Below the pieces are notes generated by a model. It ran no database searches, was not told the DNA's origin, and saw only the letters and a list, made by a program, of their open reading frames with translations. From positions 62,001 through 126,000 of the forward strand of contig NZ_JAJUWR010000012.1 of the NCBI RefSeq assembly GCF_021390545.1: DNA of 64,000 bases, in the 5' to 3' direction. How positions within the stretch are numbered: the first letter of the stretch is position 1; each line of letters starts with the position of its first letter. Position numbers and translations under genes: made by a program. The DNA comes from Algoriphagus sp. AGSA1. Lineage in GTDB: Bacteria > Bacteroidota > Bacteroidia > Cytophagales > Cyclobacteriaceae. Positions 60,570 to 64,000 of the stretch are shown in pieces.

Positions 60570-61589
60570 ATGAACCTTAAAGAAACATCCTTGCCTGCTT
60601 TACCTTCCTATTACTCTAAGCGGTCTTTGCCACAAAACTTCAAAAAAGATGATAGAGAACTATTTGAGAAGGAATTTGAGAGATACATCCAAGCGAGCAA
60701 AGCCCATGTCTTGGAGGCAGCCGTGATTGTGGACGAGACTATTTGGGACTGGAAGACATTTTCATTTCTTGATCAACTCAGCCACCCAAGCCCGCTGAGC
60801 AAAAAAGCGAAAATTAAAAGATTCCCATCCCTGCTGAAGCCAAGTCGCTTCGTGGAAAAAGCCATCTGGATGACAGATACCTGGGCTCACAATTATTTTC
60901 ATTGGATGACAGAATCTATCCCCAGACTCATAGCACTGGAAGGTGACTATAAAGATCATAAGGTGGTTTTGCCAAAAAGATTGGAAAACTTCAACTATGT
61001 TAGCGATTCTTTGAACTTATTGGGATATGACCACCTATTTTTCTCTAAGGACCAAAAGTTGACCATCGCAAGTTTGGTTTCTTTTGACCGAACCGCTCCT
61101 AGCTTCAACTATCACCAGCAAGTGATAAAATCGATCCGCAATCGTATGAAAGTAGAGAAGAGCAAAGTGTCTGACCGCAAAATCTATGTCTCGAGAAGAA
61201 AAGCAGGAAAACGGAAAATTGTCAACGAGGAAGAACTCATCCTGCAACTCATGCGATCCGGATACGAAATCCATCAGTTCGAGGACTATTCCCTAGCCGA
61301 ACAAATCCAGCTAATGAATGGAACCAGTAACTTCATCAGTATGCACGGAGCGGGTCTGACCAATATGCTATTTATGGAAAAAGGGGCTAAAGTGCTTGAG
61401 TTTAGATTTAGGGGAGATACGACAAACAACTGCTTTTATACCCTAGCATCCGAATTAGGCCATTTATATTATTATTCCCAAAATGATTTTCAAACACCTA
61501 ATATTCATTTAAATTCAAATATGATCTTGGATATAGAAGACACACTACAGGCAATAGCTGATATGGAATCTTTAACCAAAGAAGGATAA
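60570..61589 (+). CDS. Glycosyltransferase family 61
   Basis: A 339-residue protein of the GT61/DUF563 family: WMTDTWAHNYFHWMTESIPRLIALEG near 108-133, KIYVSRRKAGKRKIVNEEELI near 205-225 and FISMHGAGLTNMLFMEKGAKVLEFR near 252-276. Family members transfer xylose, GlcNAc or other sugars; many bacterial ones are in polysaccharide clusters. It is translated right after the GT32 gene and faces the GT2 gene tail to tail, 23 bases apart. Confidence 0.88.
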   Translation: MNLKETSLPALPSYYSKRSLPQNFKKDDRELFEKEFERYIQASKAHVLEAAVIVDETIWDWKTFSFLDQLSHPSPLSKKAKIKRFPSLLKPSRFVEKAIWMTDTWAHNYFHWMTESIPRLIALEGDYKDHKVVLPKRLENFNYVSDSLNLLGYDHLFFSKDQKLTIASLVSFDRTAPSFNYHQQVIKSIRNRMKVEKSKVSDRKIYVSRRKAGKRKIVNEEELILQLMRSGYEIHQFEDYSLAEQIQLMNGTSNFISMHGAGLTNMLFMEKGAKVLEFRFRGDTTNNCFYTLASELGHLYYYSQNDFQTPNIHLNSNMILDIEDTLQAIADMESLTKEG

Positions 61590-61612
61590 AGTAATAAAGT
61601 AAATTGTCAACG

Positions 61613-62632
61613 TCAAAAAGCTTTACGATTATACTTCTTCTTCAATTTTCTAAAAAACGGGCTGAAATTATTTAGAAAGTAAAACAATAGTGAATCTGGA
61701 AGAAAGAGAAACGAAAATTTCATTTTTAAAGACAGCGGAGAATCTAAGGACACTATTTCTTTGATTGTCAAAAAGGGTTTTGAAAATTCCCCAGTCAACT
61801 TAGTTTTTTCATATTCTGAAACAAGAGTTGAATTTTTTAACCTCCAAATAAGAGAATAATTCAAATTATAAACATATTGAAGGTAGGACAAATAATAGGG
61901 ATGACCTAATAATTTAACTCGCAAATCTCGAAGGTATTGAATAGAAATACTATAACTTATAAAATTCTTAAGAACCATTTTATTCGAAAGTGAATCAGTC
62001 CTATAAAAATACTTATATGTAATATCAGCAATAGATACAACTTTCTTGGCATGAATAAACATTTGTAATGAAATGATTTCATCCTCCTGATTTGTCGGAA
62101 TACACCTAATGTCATTTGAAACAATCAATTCCCTTCTATACAGCTTATTCCAAGTCATGGGATAAAATCTTCCCATAAAAAACAAATCTGCCGGCTTATC
62201 AGATATCAAATCTCTCATAAACCAATCTCCATCTTTACCCTCATTAAGAGTATCTACAAATTCAATAGAACCAATAACTATGTCAGAATCATAATGTAGG
62301 GCTCTATTATATAATTTTTCAATGGAATCCACAAACAATTCATCATCGCCATCCAAAAAAAACAAATATTCCCCTTCAAAAATTCTAAATGCTAAATCCC
62401 TAACAGCACCTATCCCTTTATTAACTTTGTTCTGAATAAGCTTTACATCTTTTCGACGTGGAGATTTTTCTACAACCCCCTTAATCTTTGCAATCGTATT
62501 ATCTGTACTTACATCATCAATCAACAAATATTCAATGCTCTCAAATGTTTGATTCAAAGCGGAATTCAAACACCTTTCTATAAACGACTCCGTATTGTAT
62601 ACTGAAATAATAATCGTAACTTTATAACTCAT
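61613..62632 (-). CDS. Glycosyltransferase family 2
   Basis: A 339-residue GT-A enzyme: VTIIISVYNTESFIERCLNSALNQTFESIEYLLIDDVSTDNT at residues 4-45, GAVRDLAFRIFEGEYLFFLDGDDEL with the DGDD metal motif near 93-96, and TNQEDEIISLQMFIHAKK near 180 with the usual acidic ED. The C-terminal 80 residues are basic and aromatic, suggesting membrane contact. It acts on the inner leaflet during surface-glycan assembly; donor and acceptor cannot be named. It is transcribed towards the GT61 gene. Confidence 0.9.
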   Translation of the reverse strand: MSYKVTIIISVYNTESFIERCLNSALNQTFESIEYLLIDDVSTDNTIAKIKGVVEKSPRRKDVKLIQNKVNKGIGAVRDLAFRIFEGEYLFFLDGDDELFVDSIEKLYNRALHYDSDIVIGSIEFVDTLNEGKDGDWFMRDLISDKPADLFFMGRFYPMTWNKLYRRELIVSNDIRCIPTNQEDEIISLQMFIHAKKVVSIADITYKYFYRTDSLSNKMVLKNFISYSISIQYLRDLRVKLLGHPYYLSYLQYVYNLNYSLIWRLKNSTLVSEYEKTKLTGEFSKPFLTIKEIVSLDSPLSLKMKFSFLFLPDSLLFYFLNNFSPFFRKLKKKYNRKAF

Positions 62633-62878
62633 AATTATAAATATTTACTAATTAAAACAACTATATGTAACAATCAATGTTTCAAAGGTGATCATAAAAA
62701 CTTAAACAGTTTTTATTGAAAAACCACTATAAATTTTACGGGTAAACTGAATTTTTGGTTTCTGAACCTCTTAGATCGTTTCGAAACTGCCATTTCCATT
62801 ACATTCAGTAATTCTCATATAAAACAAAGTAGTGACACCTCCTATAGAAGGGATCAGAAGAGCCTCTAAATCCCAATT
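62633..62878. other. GT2 promoter region and edge of decayed fkbM gene
   Basis: This stretch holds no intact gene. The part next to 62632 should contain the GT2 promoter: on the minus strand TTTG is followed about 17 bases later by TATAGTTG, an imperfect -33/-7 pair. From about 62770 the plus strand appears to be the most decayed part of the fkbM-like gene described at 62879-63303. Confidence 0.3.
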
Positions 62879-63303
62879 GTTCTTGAAAAGAAATTGATGG
62901 AAAACTTGACCTGTGTGAAGCGAAAGGAGTTTAAAGTGAAGAACCATGAAATGAATAAATTTGCATAAAATTAATTTTTTAAAAGCATAACAATCCAACT
63001 TTCAATGATCAAGATAATTCGTTGAATCAAATATATGATGACATATGCCCTCAAGTGGAGCATGTGATGCTAAAAATTGATTCGGAGGGGGATGAAAAAC
63101 CGATCTTAAATGATGCTTAAAAAGCACTTAAAAAAACACAGGTAGTTAAATTGGAACTTTCCTTCGAACCCTTATATAAAAGTGAACCAAGATTTTTGGA
63201 GATAATCAGCCTTATGGAAAGTTATGAGTTTGAAATCTTTTCCAATCCTGATACCTGCAAAATGCTTAAAATAGATTATATTTCCAGTAGGACTAAAAAT
63301 TGA
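62879..63303 (+). pseudogene. FkbM-family methyltransferase remnant
   Basis: The plus strand carries broken pieces of an FkbM-type SAM methyltransferase. A first piece (62879-62968) reads ...MENLTCVKRKEFKVKNHEMN. A second piece in another frame (62983-63303) contains NSLNQIYDDICPQVEHVMLK, then IDSEGDEKPILNDA, a TAA stop at 63118-63120, then KALKKTQVVKLELSFEPLY and a C-terminal end. LKIDxEGxExxxLxxA followed by LELSF.PLY is the FkbM signature. At least one frameshift and one in-frame stop make it a pseudogene; the N-terminal half is missing or unreadable. Confidence 0.75.
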
Positions 63304-63355
63304 AAGTAATTTATTTGTTGAAATGGAAATCTTGGTAGCCTACCTATTAACAACA

Positions 63356-64000
63356 TTAGCTAACCGGTTTTCTCCAAGCAGCTACTAAATACCGCCCCTC
63401 TTTGGATCCACTGGAAATCAATTCTTTCTCTTTGGTAGCAAACTCTTCGTCCAATTCAAATCCAAGCCTTCCATAAAACCCATAAGACCTATGAGCAACC
63501 AAACTTAGTTCATCCAATGAATTTACCATTTCACTCAAACGGATTCCCTTTTTCTTCGAAAACGGTAATCCCTCCACATGAATATCTGTAATACTCCAGA
63601 TTTCTTTGGCAGTCATCCTTTTTTTGATCACGCCTTCCTTTAATAGATAGTTATTGACCAAATCAATGTGATTATACTTACCGCGCATTCTGTTGAGACG
63701 GTGAAATACAGATTTATAAAATTCAGAGCTGTTTAGCCATTGATACAAGCTAGTTACCTTGTCTGTAGCTGCTATCTCTTTTCTTCTAGCCACTAAATTT
63801 GGGTTCATTAATTGGTCTCCATTTGGGTCATGTATATGCATAAACACGCCTCCAAGATTTAGTCTTTTTTGTATATCTGAAGCAAACTGCGAAAGATCAG
63901 GAATGTGGTGAAGCACTGATGAGGTCAAAATAATGTCAGCTTTCTCATCCAAAGAATCTAGCATCGATATTCTACTTTCAGTATTTATACCCCAATTTTT
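63356..64000 (-). CDS. Class I SAM-dependent methyltransferase (partial at window end)
   Basis: The reading frame is open to the right edge, so the N-terminus is outside the window; the visible part has about 214 residues. It begins in the middle of a Rossmann-type methyltransferase: ADIILTSSVLHHIPDLSQFASDIQKRLNLGGVFMHIHDPNG is motif post-II/III of class I enzymes. The C-terminal half (KRMTAKEIWSITDIHVEGLPFSKKKGIRLSEM) is typical of glycan-cluster methyltransferases but gives no substrate. An ATG at 63964 falls inside the domain and is not the true start. Confidence 0.8.
   Translation of the reverse strand, partial: KNWGINTESRISMLDSLDEKADIILTSSVLHHIPDLSQFASDIQKRLNLGGVFMHIHDPNGDQLMNPNLVARRKEIAATDKVTSLYQWLNSSEFYKSVFHRLNRMRGKYNHIDLVNNYLLKEGVIKKRMTAKEIWSITDIHVEGLPFSKKKGIRLSEMVNSLDELSLVAHRSYGFYGRLGFELDEEFATKEKELISSGSKEGRYLVAAWRKPVS

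Overview
The window looks like a chromosome segment of a free-living glycan-degrading Bacteroidota bacterium, probably order Cytophagales (Cyclobacteriaceae/Algoriphagus-like; the genus is a guess). The support is two SusC/SusD outer-membrane glycan-uptake pairs, a FecR/ECF-sigma pair with the C-terminal domain typical of the phylum, a giant secreted protein with a gliding-motility (type IX secretion, type B) C-terminal domain, and promoter-like TAnnTTTG elements in place of sigma-70 boxes. No tRNA, rRNA or CRISPR array was seen.

Layout. (1) 1-4154: a small amino-acid/housekeeping group, ilvE-SDR-DinB on the minus strand and a divergent MocR-type regulator. (2) 4271-22528, all minus strand: a polysaccharide utilisation locus (PUL) reading ECF sigma -> FecR -> SusC -> SusD (broken by a one-base deletion) -> DUF3823 lipoprotein -> two tandem GH39-like hydrolases -> L-rhamnonate-dehydratase-like enolase-superfamily enzyme -> SDR -> FAH-fold hydrolase -> TRAP transporter (P, Q, M). 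The enzymes fit a non-phosphorylating route for a deoxy-sugar or sugar acid. The locus is bracketed by 103-bp direct repeats (4117-4219 and 22978-23080), one of which is the 3' end of the mocR gene, so the block looks like an inserted cassette. (3) 22529-23534: gene-poor debris with an IS1380-like transposase remnant. (4) 23535-38104, minus strand: a second PUL of mannose type, SusC -> SusD -> long mannose-6-phosphate isomerase -> GH92 -> (alpha/alpha)6 glycosidase -> ROK kinase -> MFS permease, with a GntR regulator downstream. (5) 38316-42956: accessory genes including a cysteine-tailed MarR regulator and a thioredoxin-like protein with matching palindromic operators, a DUF421 membrane protein, a Cys-rich copper-binding four-helix-bundle protein and a Na+/H+ antiporter. 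(6) 43183-64000: a surface-glycan region with a WecA/MraY-like initiating transferase, neuC, neuB, an 8.7-kb adhesin gene directly abutting neuB, several glycosyltransferases, an unrecognised 666-residue protein, a decayed fkbM methyltransferase gene and a methyltransferase cut by the window end.

In each PUL an exo-acting hydrolase set feeds a SusCD importer and an inner-membrane permease, then a short cytoplasmic pathway: sugar acid to pyruvate plus a hydroxy acid in the first (inferred), mannose to fructose-6-phosphate in the second. The last region probably builds a nonulosonic-acid-containing surface polysaccharide next to a large lectin-like surface protein.
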